This document shows positions 1 through 11,541 of a DNA stretch of 64,000 bases, piece after piece. The DNA lies in the NCBI GenBank assembly GCA_029990175.1, contig JARKIP010000017.1, positions 18,060,001 through 18,124,000 on the forward strand, in the 5' to 3' direction. The notes beneath the pieces were generated by a model that ran no database searches, had not been told where the DNA came from, and worked only from the letters and a program-made list of their open reading frames with translations. The position numbers and the translations under genes are program-made. The stretch is from Petunia secreta. Taxonomy: Eukaryota > Streptophyta > Magnoliopsida > Solanales > Solanaceae. Each line of letters opens with the position of its first letter. Within the stretch, counting starts at the first letter, position 1.

Positions 1-373
1 TATCTAGTCTCTCTGGTCAGAGTGTGTGAGTGACACCCGGCCACTCTAGGTGTTTCAACTCCCGCCTTAACCAGAGGGGCTGTGTCCTGTAGACGAGTAG
101 TATCACATGCGACTTGACTGTGTGCTTAATGTCCAGCCTATTTGGGGGACTCCAAATCACACATAATATGATCACAATATAAGCATAAGTATGTATGAGG
201 CATAATACATGTGGTAACAATAGATATGGACTAAAAGAAATGATAAGAAAACCCTGGATGGAATTATAACGCAACCTAAAACTCAGAGTTCGTCCAACCC
301 TTTGAATTTCTATAAAAATTTCAGCAGAGTTTCCCCTAAAACTGGATGATCCGGAAAAACAGAACCAGCTCTA
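1..373. other. Unassigned flank left of element A
   Basis: No open frame longer than about 85 codons and no similarity to other parts of the window that I could see. It ends in ctcta just before the TG of element A's 5' LTR, so ctcta (369-373) may be one copy of A's target-site duplication. The matching copy would lie beyond the right edge. The style is that of an old repeat, but I cannot name a family. Confidence 0.4.
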
Positions 374-3300
374 TGTTGTCACCTAATATTTTCCCTCCTG
401 TTTCAATATCCATTCTTCAGAAGAAATTACACTAATAACCATACTATTACCCTTGCTCTAACTCGTATTCAAAATTATTATTTTGCACAAGCACGTCAAG
501 TAGGCAATTTTAAAAGACACTGGCACAAGCTACGGCTATTTTACAAAATTCGCACGTTTAATTATAATTTTTTGTAATTATTCCTACTTTAGAAAAATAG
601 TAAAAATTATTTTAAAATTCAAAATAATAGTCTTCCTTAGCCATTTAGCCTTCAAAATTAATTTCCTGATTTTTCTATAATTTTATTAGCATTTTATACA
701 ATTTGATGCACATTTTTTACACTATTATACGCATTATATACACTCTTAAATATATACACCTCAGTTTTGTACACCTCATACCTCATTTATACACATCAGT
801 GCCACGTCAATATCGACGTGACTTCATCTCAGCCATACAAAGGTTTGATCCAACAGTTGGGAGGGGAATTTCCATTTTTAATTACACGTAGAGCCTCGAA
901 ACCCTAAGTCCCTAACTCATTTCTCACATGTTCGCGCCACCCCTCTCCCTCGAATTCTCTCTCGCTCAAAATCCTAGCTCTCCACTGTCATGGCCTTTTC
1001 CGGTAGTCCTCGCCGGTGACACCTCAAACCAAATACATTTTCTTGCTCCTCCAAGTTGTCCGCAACATAACCCCCATGGTAATTTCCCCAAACGATAATG
1101 GGCAAAACCCGACCCCTCATCGACCTCCATCACTGTCACCAAAAAACTAGACGGATGCTCAAAATATGTACCCTTTGCGTATTTTAGATGAAAAATTAAG
1201 TCCACAAGGGGAAGATCTTAGTTGAAACGTGTTGAGACTGGTTCGATCTAATGGCAAAAGCGGGTAACCCTTATCACTTGTAATTTTCTTGAATCTACAT
1301 GACATTTTGCCTAAACTTTCCTAGCACTTTCTGTGCATCGATGCGTTTGTATGCTACCTGTTAATTAGTTAAGGTTAGATTCATGTGATTGTTAATCCTT
1401 GCTTAGTTCATTGATTTAGTGGAACAATGACTTGAGCCTTCACATGTTTAGATTTTTGTATGTTCATGATTTGTGCCCTAGACCACCTGTATTAGCTTGC
1501 AATATTAAAACCCATGGCAAATTGTGACTTGGTTGTTTTCCTTCTTGTGTCGCAATGTATTTGGCCCATACTCTGTCAGAATACATGATTCCCTTGATTA
1601 CCTGTTTGCCTAGCTTGAAATTGGAATTGGTGATTTGATTTACATGAGTTGAGGGATCCTGATTTGCTCAATTTTGAATTCTTTGATTGAGATTAGAATG
1701 GAAATTTGTTGTGCTAATTGATACAACATTAATTTGAAATTTGATTGGAATTTGTCAATGCCATCAAGGATTTCGAGCTTGAAACAGCCTATAACACTCT
1801 TGTGTACTCATTTCTAGAACATGGACTCAATTACTGTTAGGGAGGGAAATTATACATGTTTAGGATCCTATTTGCCTTAATTATCAAAATACTGATTAGT
1901 CTATTTTTGGAAAAAGTACCCAAAAGGATCCTTTTAATTGTGGGAAATTTTATTTTCTTACCAAGTTTACTTTGCTTGTCTGAATTCAAATCCCTACCCT
2001 TCACACCTATATAAGGGGACTTATTTTTCACACACAAACATTCATACACAGTTTCACACATTGAACACCTATACAAACGACTGAAATCATCATTTTCTCC
2101 ACTTAACCACTCTGAAAACTCTCATTATTTTCTCTCTTAGTTCTGTTAGCAAAGGAAGTGTTAAAACAAAGTTTGTAAGGGCTTTTAGTGTGCTGCATTG
2201 CTACTGTTTCTGTCTGGCTTGTGTATTCATTGAATCATCAATGGTAAACTGTCTTCTCTTCACTCTATAGACATGTATCTGTAACTGTGTGATGTTGCCT
2301 GGGCTTTCTTTTGGCCAGTAACACTGCCTGCAGATTCTTCTTGGGATAGTTCTAGGAACTATACCCAAATTTCTATAACAGGGGTTCCATGTTCTGACAA
2401 AGAAGGCATAAGAAACCTCATATTGCTAACCTATTTTATGCAAGGGAATAAGCTCAATAGGCTTATGTGTTAAGCCAACACAGTATCATGACCTGATACT
2501 CTCATACACTGCCTTGGTTTAGTTCTATGATTCTACTATGATATAGATTTTTCCTACTTTCTTATGTATTTGTTAGAACTTTCCTTGCCTGTACGTATTT
2601 TAAAATAGGGTATACAGTCATACAAAGTGTATATGGCTACCCATGGGCCCTTTCTAAACTCTTGCCTTCTATGTGCCTGCATCATTCATCCTAAAACTAT
2701 GATCCCTAATTTTTAAAATTTGCATGATCATTTATGGATAAAAGACGAAACAATACGTTGATTTGAAAGTTTAGATTCTAAGTTTACACATTTTTTATTA
2801 GAATCTGAACACGATATCATTGCTTTATTATAACATAACTAGTATGTGCAGGCCTTAAAAAAACTAAGTTTTAATGTTTGAAGTATGCTATTCTGTGCAA
2901 ATCTGAAATCTTAACGATAGGGGCTAAATGTGCAAACTCTGCCTAATTTCTGACTGCTTTTGTAAACTAAACTACCCCCTTGTTTACTTAAATGATACGG
3001 GCCCAATGTCTATTTCTAAAATCTGGCCCTTTACGTGTTTAAGTTAATTTTTTATCAAGCTTAAAACTTCTATATACTAATCTAATAATATATAGGGGTG
3101 TATAAGTCTGAAGGTCCAATATACGAGAATTGCACATATTTTCTAAAAATTATTAACACTCAATTCATGTATTTGCATGTTATATATTTGTATATAATTA
3201 TGTGTGGCAGCCCATTTGTGCATTTTATTGTTTCCGTGTAACATTTTCTCAAAATACCTAATGTCAAGTCACACCGACCCTAAATGGCTAACATTTCTAT

Positions 3301-3937
3301 CAAAATATAACCCCAATTTGATTTGTAACAAAATCTGAAAATATTTTCGTTGAAACTGGCTATTTTTATAAACTGACTATTTCTGCAAAACTGCGATAAT
3401 AACTGAAATTATGCAAATAAGCTGTCTTGAACTATTCTTCCAATTTTAGCCTATTTTTTCATTGTCTCACAGAACCTAGGGCTAAATGTGCGATTAGGCA
3501 TAGGGCATAGGCCGTTTATGCAATTTTTAAATAGCTCAATACTATACTCTTGTTGCCCATATATACTGTTTTGCATAAATAGGTTCAGTTGCGTAACTGA
3601 CTGAAATTTTGTCCCTTAAACTTAGTAATGTAATATGTAAATATGATCAATACTTATTTGTGACTTGTTAGACATCCCAAAATTAATTACTGAACCACTT
3701 TTTGTGGGACTTGGGGAAGTGCCTAACACCTTCTTCGCCGAGTCTGTTGGACTTCTTACCCTCGAATATCTAGAAATGTGCTTTGATTGAATAAAGACTC
3801 AACCTTAGACATTTAGGTAACCTAATACACCTTAGAAACTTATATTAGGTAGGACTCCAATTTATAGCTCAAATGAGTTACCCAGTCAAACCCGAGCCGT
3901 GACTAGCTCCGTGTTAGGTAAAAATGTGAGTATGACA
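374..3937 (+). repeat. Element A 5' LTR
   Basis: Begins tgttgtcacc, matched by tgttgacacc at 16689 in the 3' LTR, and ends tatgaca three bases before the PBS. The 3564-bp length suits Tat/Ogre LTRs. The match to 16689-18135 is continuous over bases 374 to about 1966, and the match to 52477-53137 continues from there to about 2628. Bases 690-800 hold a run of tacac/tatacac words that is also present in the 3' LTR (16850-16970). No gene lies in this stretch; short open frames inside it are chance. Confidence 0.9.
2008..2015 (+). promoter_or_regulatory. Candidate TATA box of element A 5' LTR
   Basis: The word tatataag sits in a pyrimidine-rich context and is followed by a CA-rich stretch where transcription could start about 30 bases downstream. 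The same word is kept in the 3' LTR at 52523-52530. This would place the U3/R border near 2040. It is a prediction from sequence only. Confidence 0.55.
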
Positions 3938-3940
3938 GAA

Positions 3941-3958
3941 TAGCGACTCTGCTGGGGA
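3941..3958 (+). other. Element A primer binding site
   Basis: Reads TAGCGACTCTGCTGGGGA, three bases after the LTR end. It differs at two positions from the element C site TGGCGACTCCGCTGGGGA. From memory, Ogre-type elements use tRNA-Arg. The change of the expected starting TGG to TAG would mismatch the CCA end of the tRNA. Confidence 0.8.
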
Positions 3959-4589
3959 TACTCAAAGTCCTAACCATAACCAGCTTTAATTTTTGGGATT
4001 TACTATCTTTATTAATGTCTATTTATTTTGTATTATTTATTATTATTGCGTACTAACTTTTTTTTTTTGTTTATTTCCGCTATTTATCAATATATTGTAT
4101 TTTTATCTATTGTGAATTATTTGACATTATCGTTTATAACATCCACCACTCCTGGCACCCTTTTAAATCTTACAGCTCATAGGAAAGGATGGTTGTGTGG
4201 AACCCATGGCCGCCTCTTTTCTCACTCAAAATAAACACTTAAGAGAAGGTCTTGCAAAATCAGCCAAATAGCGAAGCTTTTGGCAGCTTGTAAGCGTTCC
4301 ACTTTCAAGTTGTCCGCTTGAAAGAACCGGTCTGGTAGTATCCCAAATCTTAGTGGAGACGTTACTAAGATCCTGCATCATATCATTTTTAGGAAATTGT
4401 GACTTCGGCCATGCCTAAGTCTTTAGTTCACCATATCTAAACCAAACCCAAACGAGTTATTAACTCCAAGGGGTGTTTAGATATGACTGTGTGTGCATGT
4501 TTTAAAAATTAAAAATGTCAAGTGTACGCCATTTATTCTCAAATGGGAAGGGGGTCGAGTCTAACGGTTTTTTTTTTTTGTAGGCTACC
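3959..4589 (+). other. Element A untranslated leader
   Basis: Non-coding stretch between PBS and ORF1. It ends in a T-run followed by tag (4581-4583), only a few bases before the ORF1 start codon at 4590. That arrangement looks like a 3' splice acceptor. Nothing else is recognised. Confidence 0.6.
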
Positions 4590-6103
4590 ATGAGTCACAA
4601 GGATTACCATCGATTCGGCAAGATCGTTGACATTCTACGGAAGATAAGGGCCTGGTATAGAAATTTGGGAGAAGTTGGTCAATTCAAATTGAGTAAAATA
4701 TTGGGTCACCTGCCTTCGCTAATGGATGTTGAATCGAATAAATTCATCATTGAAGCCGCCACTTTCTTTTGGGACAATGATAGAAATGTATTTAGGTTTG
4801 TGGGGTTCGAAATGACACCACTTTTGGAGGATATAGGAGGTTTCATTGACGATCCGGGTTTGAGGCGAAAGGAACATAGATGGCAAGACACTAAAATTAT
4901 CATACCACGTCAACCTACCAAAGAGGAGTTTTGCGAAGCATTCGAATTTAGGACAAATGATGTGTCCGAATTTTTACAAAGGTCAATGTTTAGTTTCATG
5001 TACTTGTACGATAAGTTTGGTCACGGAAAGAGTTATGAAAATAACAAAGCGGAGTTTGCTTCATACTATGATTGGAAATGCAAGAGGATTTTTGCATTTG
5101 CGGTTGTGTTCTTTGGCGTTGCCGTATTCCCACAAGGAATGTACTGTGAGATCAACACAAAGATAGTCCATTTCACACATGTCTTGTTTCATGGTATCAA
5201 GAAGAAGACATGCACTATTGTTACCCCCAATATTGGCTGACATTCTTAGAGCCTTAGGAAGGTGTAAGAGTGGGGCTCGATACTTTGAAGGATGTAACTT
5301 GTTATTACCAGTATGGTTGCCTGAACACCTTCAAAAGAAACCAAATGCACGCCAAGAGTTCTACGACATGTGCCCGTTCAAACCATATATTGGCACAACA
5401 CTATGGCGTTAAGAGGTTTAAAGCACCTTACACTACTCACGAATGCTCTATGTTGTTGAAAAATTTGAAAGACGAAGACATAAAGTGGATGTACCCTTGG
5501 TTCACTTCTCCACTTGTTTGCTGCGGTCAAAGATGAAATCATTTGTAGTTCTTATGGGTATACGTGGTCTCCAGGCTTATATAGCTGTTAGAGCTTCACG
5601 CAGGCAGAAGGCAAGATATCCTATTGGTAGGAGACTCAGTCCAATTTCAAGTAGATTACGAGGAAGACAAAGTTCCATTTGTAACCAAAATTCGCAAAAT
5701 GTGGAATGAAAAGAGGTTTGTTGAAGAAAATTCAATTGAACCAGACAGATACCATGCAAGCTGTGGAGTTGGCTATTTGGAATGGTTTCGTAATGACATG
5801 AAAAACGCTCTCGTTCATAAAACCGACGTACCTGGGGTAGTCAAAGACAAAGAAGCTGAAAACTAATATAAGATTAAATGGTTGATGGAAAAATTGAAGA
5901 TGTCCGAGAAGCTGAGAAAGGAAGAACAAAAAAGGCACAAACATGAGGTAGAAGATTTAGATCGAGAGTTGGAGGGTTTGAAGAAGGGGTTCGAGGAAAA
6001 ATACAATAAATGTTACAATCAAAGAGACAGAGGTAGAGGGTTACTAGCTATGGCTTACTTGATCGTTGCTCAGTTAGACATCAGGAAGATGCAAAAGAAG
6101 TAG
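4590..6103 (+). pseudogene. Element A ORF1 copy 1, DUF7745-type protein (broken)
   Basis: Resembles the plant DUF7745 protein family that Tat/Ogre elements carry upstream of gag; its role is unknown. The start codon at 4590 opens a 216-codon frame containing the family pattern LGHLPSL, then AATFFWD and FEMTPLLEDIGGF, then an FFGVAVFP segment. A frameshift near 5215-5228 moves the frame to one reading ILADILRALGRC and ARYFEGCNLLL. A third frame (from about 5624) carries DYEEDKVPFV and VEENSIEPDRYHA, followed by a charged, Lys/Glu-rich coiled-coil tail (5882-6103). The original protein would have been about 500 residues. At least two frameshifts and several stops make it non-functional. I recognise the family from its motif order, not from a search. 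Confidence 0.75.
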
Positions 6104-6478
6104 AAGAAGTCCGATGTCGAATCGGACATACCTGAGGATCCAAATTTTTAGATTTCTTTTGTGTCTTTATCCATTGTAATCAAACTTGGTTTATAAAAGC
6201 ACAATGGTTTGGTTGTCAGTTGAGAATAAATGGCTAACACTTGCATGTTTAATTTTAAAATCATATAAGCTTAAGAAGGCTATATGTCCTTGGCACATCA
6301 TAGTCCATTAACAAAACTTGTTCAAATGTCTAAAAGGGTTATCAACCCGAAAAAGACAAAACTGCATCCTGGCATAGATTCATAGAGATGTTTGCGCAAA
6401 ATATTGATAGTATGCTTAGGTTTGATCAAGACAATAAGATTACTTTGATCTTTTTTTTTTTGGTCTTGTTTTCAGACT

Positions 6479-7340
6479 ATGACTGCAAGAGGTACACTCC
6501 AGTTTGAGACCGTTTTCCAAGATCCTCACTTTATCAGGCTTTGGTGGGAAGATTTGGCAGCAATCAGCAGGGTTTATGTTCAAAAGGTGTTGAGAGAATG
6601 GGTGGCCCTTAAGCCTTACACTGCTATACCCGGTTTGGTCGAAGGCGCTACACATTTCTGGGATTACAAAAGGACGGTGTTTCATTTTAATGGTTTGGAG
6701 TTAGCTCCAATGTTGGAAGAGATTGGAGATCTGGCAGGGCTAGAGATTGGAGATCTGGCAGGGCTAGAGCCTGGACCCAAGACCATGATTTACCCCCGAG
6801 AAGTGGAGCCTAAGAAGTTCATTGAGCTATTGCAAGCTCCTTATGATCCATACGACGAAGGGGTGCGAGATGGAAAAGTTACCTTGGAGTTCTTGTATTC
6901 TAGAATTGGGGATCCAACTCTTAGGCACGATTGGACAGGGGCATGGGATGTTCAAGATTGGGAATGGACATGGACTGAGTATACTGCTTTCGTCATTGCT
7001 TTTCTAGGAAGTGTGGTCTTCCCCTAAAAATAAGGAAAGATCGACATAAGGTTGGGAAGGATAGTTGAAGGATTGCGCAAAGGTGCTCATAAGCGCCAAG
7101 TGAGTTTGGTTCCAATGATCATTGAAGAAATCTACAGGGCTCTAACCAAGCGTAGAAAATGAGGATATTTCTTCGAAGGGTGCAACCTCTTACTACAAAT
7201 ATGGTTGATAGAAAAATTACACAAGGTCATAATCAGTCTGATAGCACCAAGGGCGTCAAGGGTTGGTGGCATCCTCTTACACAGCACTCGACAGTATGGG
7301 AAGATCCTGCAAACATGCGAGGATAGTCCAAGAACCTCTT
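6479..7340 (+). pseudogene. Element A ORF1 copy 2, DUF7745-type protein (broken, short)
   Basis: A second ORF1-like gene, diverged from the first but with the same order: a WWED start, ATHFWDYKRTVFHFNGLEL, APMLEEIGDL and a hydrophobic AFLGSVVFP end. The first frame (6479-7027) is 182 codons. After its stop the family continues in another frame (VPMIIEEIYRAL, then FFEGCNLLLQIWL) to about 7340 with stops. A perfect 24-bp tandem duplication near 6720-6767 repeats EIGDLAGL in frame. The start lies four bases after a pyrimidine tract ending in ttttcag. The C-terminal half of the family is missing. Two ORF1 genes in tandem may come from recombination between elements. Confidence 0.7.
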
Positions 7341-7344
7341 TGCT

Positions 7345-7784
7345 TGGCACATAGTCCAGTCGTCCTTAATCGAATCGTTTTTCTTTTCAAGTTGTCTTTT
7401 CCATTTAGTCAAGTCGTTGTCTTTCTTTCAAAACTAGTGATAGTAATAAAGGCAAGCAAATCAAATAAAATTTTGTTATTTTTCGGTTTTTAGACTTGTG
7501 TTGATTACACTCAAGCAAACAAAACGATGTATTTGGCACAAATATTACTTTGAATAATCGATAAGCCTACCTCTAGCTCGAAAGAGGCCCTCTGTATAAT
7601 ACGACGCGAATTTATTAATGCTAACCGTTACTCAGATTGTTTTCTTTGTTTTTGTTATTTTAGTCCCAAATCCCTAAAGTTTGGTTTGTTCATTCTGGCC
7701 ACGCCGCAGTACCGGTTGAGATCCTGAGGATCAATTCCAACACCTCCCCCTTTATCTACAAGAATAAGGACGAGATGCAATATC
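7345..7784 (+). other. Element A spacer between ORF1 and gag
   Basis: Non-coding. It contains the hairpin CCTCT...AGAGG at 7570-7587, whose surroundings are also found upstream of gag in element C (27505-27540), and a pyrimidine tract ending in tag at 7661-7663, again shortly before an ORF. No other structure seen. Confidence 0.55.
7570..7587 (+). promoter_or_regulatory. Conserved hairpin upstream of gag (element A)
   Basis: cctctagctcgaaagagg can fold into a 5-bp stem with an 8-base loop. The same hairpin in a similar context (taggcttac before it, acgcg some bases after) sits at 27514-27530 in element C. Position and conservation suggest an RNA signal such as packaging or dimerisation; this is inference. 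Confidence 0.4.
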
Positions 7785-9300
7785 ATGGCTGAGTTTTACC
7801 AAGCTGGAAATGTTGGAGGAACCCCACAGAAGCAAGGTGTTGTTGCATACGAGGAATATGCTAAGTTGGAGCAAAGTCTGTTCGAGTTGGAAAATAGGAT
7901 TCCTCTTGTCCATACTGTCCATACTGATAGAACCATCTAACCAAACAAAACTTCCCACCCTCATGGCAAAGATCCACTGTTCCCTGAGAAAGACATGTCA
8001 TACCCTACTTACATCACACCACCAAAAACACCACAAAACAACCTTCCTACCTTCACTATAAAAACCAAAACCATTCCATCACCCATCAAAGATCATGACA
8101 GGTATGCATGGAGAGGGGAAGACTCAGACAGCACTAAAGAGAAAGTCAAGTGACTGGTGGAAAAGTTCAAGCAATTCCAAGGCACCAAGGGAACTAGAGG
8201 CCTGGCTTATAAAGACCTCTACATATACCCTAACTTGAATTCCCGATGGTTATAAGAAATCCAAGTTCAACATGTTCGATGGCAGTGGCGATCCGATGGC
8301 TCACTTAAGGTCTTACTGTGACAAGCTGGTTGGGTTGGACATGATGAGAATATTCGCGTGCAGTTGTTCAATTGTAGTTTGACCGGTGATGCACTGGTGT
8401 GGTACTCAAAGCAGCAAACAAAGAAGTGGACAAGCTGGGAAGCAATGGCTGGAGACTTTGTTGACAGTTTCGGGCAAAACACTGACACCATGCCTAATTG
8501 ATTCTATTTGGAGAAGCTGAAGAAGAATCCCACTGAAACCTTTAGGGAGTCTGTAACTAGGTGGAGAGCTGAAGCTGCTAAAGTCCAACCTCCTATGGAA
8601 GACCCGGAGATAGTGGCAACTTTCATCCGCATACAACATGATGTCTACTCTGACAATATGCTGAATATGCAAGACAAACAGTTTGGAGATTTGATCAAGA
8701 TTGGAGACATGGTTGAAGATGGGTTGAAAACTGGTAGGATTGTTAGCCTGGCTGCACTAGAAGCCACTAACAAGGCATTACAAACTGGTAGCACAGGGGC
8801 ATCGAAGAAAAAGAAGGATGACGTTTCTTTCATTGCTGCATCACTTGACCACTCTCCCACCCATAACCGTTACTACCAAACACCACCTCCATCATACCCA
8901 TATACTCCATATTCACCCGCCTATCTAGTCTACAACACCAAACCCATATTCCCAAACCCAACTACACAAAGACCACAATACCCACAAAGTCCAAACAATA
9001 GAAATACCAACACTTACCTACAAAGACCTCAGACAAATAACAACCTAAGACCCAAAAGAAACTATACCCCATTAGCCGAATCTCGCACTCAGCTGTTTGA
9101 AAGACTCAAAGCAGCAGGCCACATACAACGCATCCCATTAAAAATGCCATATATAATGTCACCCTTTTTTGACCAAACCAAAACCTGTGCCTACCACTCT
9201 GGACGACCTGGTCATGACACCGAAAAAAGTGTTATGCTCTAAGAGATAAAATACAAGACCTGATCGATCAAAATGTGATCCACTTGAAAAACACCAAATG
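7785..9300 (+). pseudogene. Element A gag polyprotein (broken)
   Basis: Capsid/nucleocapsid protein that would coat the element's RNA. The start at 7785 gives MAEFYQAGNVGG and a short coiled-coil stretch (YAKLEQSLFELENR). The retrotransposon-gag domain follows in pieces (NCSLTGDALVWYSKQ, then KKNPTETFRESVTRW from 8508). A proline/tyrosine-rich linker comes next, then LAESRTQLFERL and the nucleocapsid knuckle CAYHSGRPGHDTEK. A one-base shift in the A6 run at 9223-9228 breaks the knuckle just before its last Cys; the other frame reads KKCYALRDKI. Several earlier stops (for example near 7935 and 8150) and frameshifts also break it. Confidence 0.85.
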
Positions 9301-9464
9301 TGCACAATAATCTTTTGCCTAACCACAGAGATAATAGGGTGAACCTGACCGAGTTGGATGAGGAATACAACTTCGAAGGAACCATTGTCAAAGTAAAGGA
9401 GACTACACCAGTATCTGCTTCTGTTGCCCAAGCAGCTAATGCGCCAGCGCCTATTTAATTAGAG

Positions 9465-10341
9465 GTGGCTCCAAAATTCTATGTTGACGTAGTCCCTCCT
9501 TACAATGACAAAGCAGTGCCATGGGATTATGAAGCAGGGAAGAAGGGCAATTCGGCAGTCGAGACCGTTGCTGCACAAGGAATGACTAGGAGTGGGAGGA
9601 TCTACACTCCCAAGCATCTTATTCAAGGTAGACGGGGCACCAGCGAGGAACAGTCTGAAGAATTATGGAAGAAATTTCAAGCAAAAGAATACTCAGTGGT
9701 TGAACATTTGGGCAAGACTTCTGCACAAATCTCTGTTCCGGCTTTACTCCTCAAATCAGAGAGCCACCGAAGTGCGTTGAGGAAAGTATGAGATGAAGCA
9801 CATGTCTCAGTGGACACCACCATTGAGAACTTGGCTAGCATGGTTGGGCAAGTCATGGAATCAAATCAAATTGCCTTCCACGAAGATGAGCTACCACTAG
9901 AGGGGTTGAGTCATAACAAGGCCTTGCATGTCACCATCAAATGCAAAGACTGGTTTGTGGATAGAAAGGGTCCGGCTTGAACATATTCCATTCATCACCA
10001 TGAAGAGAATGGGGATTGATCAAAGCAAGATAAGGCAAAGCGACATGAAGGTAAAGGCGTTCAATGGTTCACAAAGAAGCACCATTGGGGAAATCGACTT
10101 AACTATCATGGTCGATCCCGTGGAATTTACTGCTGAATTTCTTATCATGGGTATGTCCCCTTCTTACAATTTGCTGCTGGGAAGACCCTGGATTCACATG
10201 GCTGGAGCGGTTCCTTCTACCTTGAACCAAATAGTGAAGTTCAAGTGGGACAACAAAGAGGTAGCAGTGTTTGGTGAAGGGAACAATTCCATCTACAATG
10301 AGCAAACCATACCAGCAATCGAGGAGTACATTACTGACTGA
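9465..10341 (+). pseudogene. Element A gag-protease linker and aspartic protease (broken)
   Basis: Codes for the linker (MTRSGRIYTP, then EYSVVEHLGKTSAQIS, then ESHRSALRKV and HEDELPLEGLSHN) and a retropepsin-type protease. The linker frame ends at 9791. A second frame (9928-10341) carries KAFNGSQRSTIGEIDL, FLIMGMSPSYNLLLGRPWIH and AVPSTLNQIVKF, the C-terminal half of the fold. The catalytic DGGS region falls at about 9955-9975, where it reads as DRKG followed by a shift into SGLNIF. The active-site loop is therefore destroyed by an indel. Assignment rests on the order and wording typical of Tat elements. Confidence 0.8.
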
Positions 10342-10441
10342 CAAACCTTCTATACAGTGGAGCTCGTGGGAGCCGTGAAGGATGGCCGAGTGTGATATCA
10401 CAAAAACTATAACAAAAGGTGGAATCACGTGGTAGAGGTGA

Positions 10442-11190
10442 TAACCATCACGTGTGCCAAGGAGATGGCGATTGACCAATGAGAATAATATTGATATAGT
10501 CCAAGCAGGATTTACTGCACACTTTACTCCGAAACTCATGAATACACCACCAGGGACTGAGGAGAAAAGGAGAAATTTTTATAGTGCTTATTGGAATGGC
10601 CGAGGCAAACGCTATGAGGGGAGGAACTTGGTCTGGGAACCCGTAATATCTGATTGGGTATGACTTTACGTGAATTTTGTGAGACCATACCCGCCAAAAT
10701 AAAGAAGCGTCCGATGTACTCACCTAATGCTCGTCCTCACTGGAAGCGCATTTCTGGAGAAACAAAGGGAAAACGAGTATGGCAACCAAAAATACCTGAA
10801 CTTTCACCTATGGAGGTGGTGATAGGGGAGCCATACATAGTCCCACAGTCTGCAAAGTGGCCTGGAGGATGGGATGTAGGCATCATGATACGGCAAGGCT
10901 ATGAACCTGGGAAGGTTTAGGCAAAAATCTAGATGACATGGTCGAATCGATTCAAATTGTGATAAGGTCCCGACAACGAGAAAGCCGGCATAGAGTACAT
11001 TATGATTTATAAGAAGAGCATGGAAGAAGCTTTCCTGGACTTCAAATACTACAAGAAAAGCACCAAAACTCTCTTGCATATTTTCGTCTCGTCTGGTTAC
11101 ATGCATGGTCGTAAGGGAGAGGTATCTGCAGCACGAGAGGTTGAGCCAAAGATTGCTGACTCTAAAGAGTATTTGCTGGCAGGCATATAA
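10442..11190 (+). pseudogene. Element A protease-RT linker with G-patch-like motif (broken)
   Basis: Several short frames between protease and RT. Around 10840-10960 the frame reads GYEPG and, after a one-base shift, EGLGKNLDDMVESI, which matches the glycine pattern of a G-patch (D111) domain. Such domains occur after the protease in some retroviruses and in Tat-type elements, where they may bind RNA. The last part (11002-11190) has a Lys-rich stretch (MEEAFLDFKYYKKSTKT) of unknown role. Stops at several places make the segment non-coding now. Confidence 0.45.
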
Positions 11191-11541
11191 AAGTTGTTCC
11201 TATTTGACGAAGACTGTTGTGTGATCTTGGAAGAGCACGTTGAACCTCTTGGACCGGCAAAAGCTGAATCTGGAGCTGCACTGAACGATTAGATAAGCAA
11301 CCTGGCCCGAGCTTACCGCGGACCTTGGTAGAGCTGGGGATCGAGTTTTTTATGATTTCTAAAATAAAACACGACCTCGAGTCGTGGAACTTGCTTTTTT
11401 CCTTTTTCCTTTTAGCATGTCTCCCTAACAAACTTTGTTTTGCAAGGATTCATAAATAAAAATTTCTCTATTTCCTTTCATTTTGTTTTAATCTTTTAAT
11501 TACGCGATATTTTATTTTTCAACATTCAAACTAATAATTCC
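11191..11541 (+). other. Non-coding spacer before RT, possible intron 3' part
   Basis: No open frame. It contains the pyrimidine tract ttgcttttttcctttttcct followed by tttag (AG at 11414-11415), a good match to a 3' splice site, then A/T-rich DNA up to the RT frame. Ogre elements are known to remove an intron between the gag-protease and RT parts, so this could be the end of such an intron. Confidence 0.45.

Noticed and set aside
896..925. Telomere-like aaccctaa words
   Set aside because: Only one or two irregular copies; no interstitial telomere array.
4028..4234. 68-codon frame in the A leader
   Set aside because: Low-complexity start, no domain, and in the untranslated region of the element.
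9223..9228. Possible programmed frameshift at an A6 run in element A gag
   Set aside because: The codon phase does not fit the usual X XXY YYZ slippery pattern, and gag has many other breaks. Simple decay is enough.
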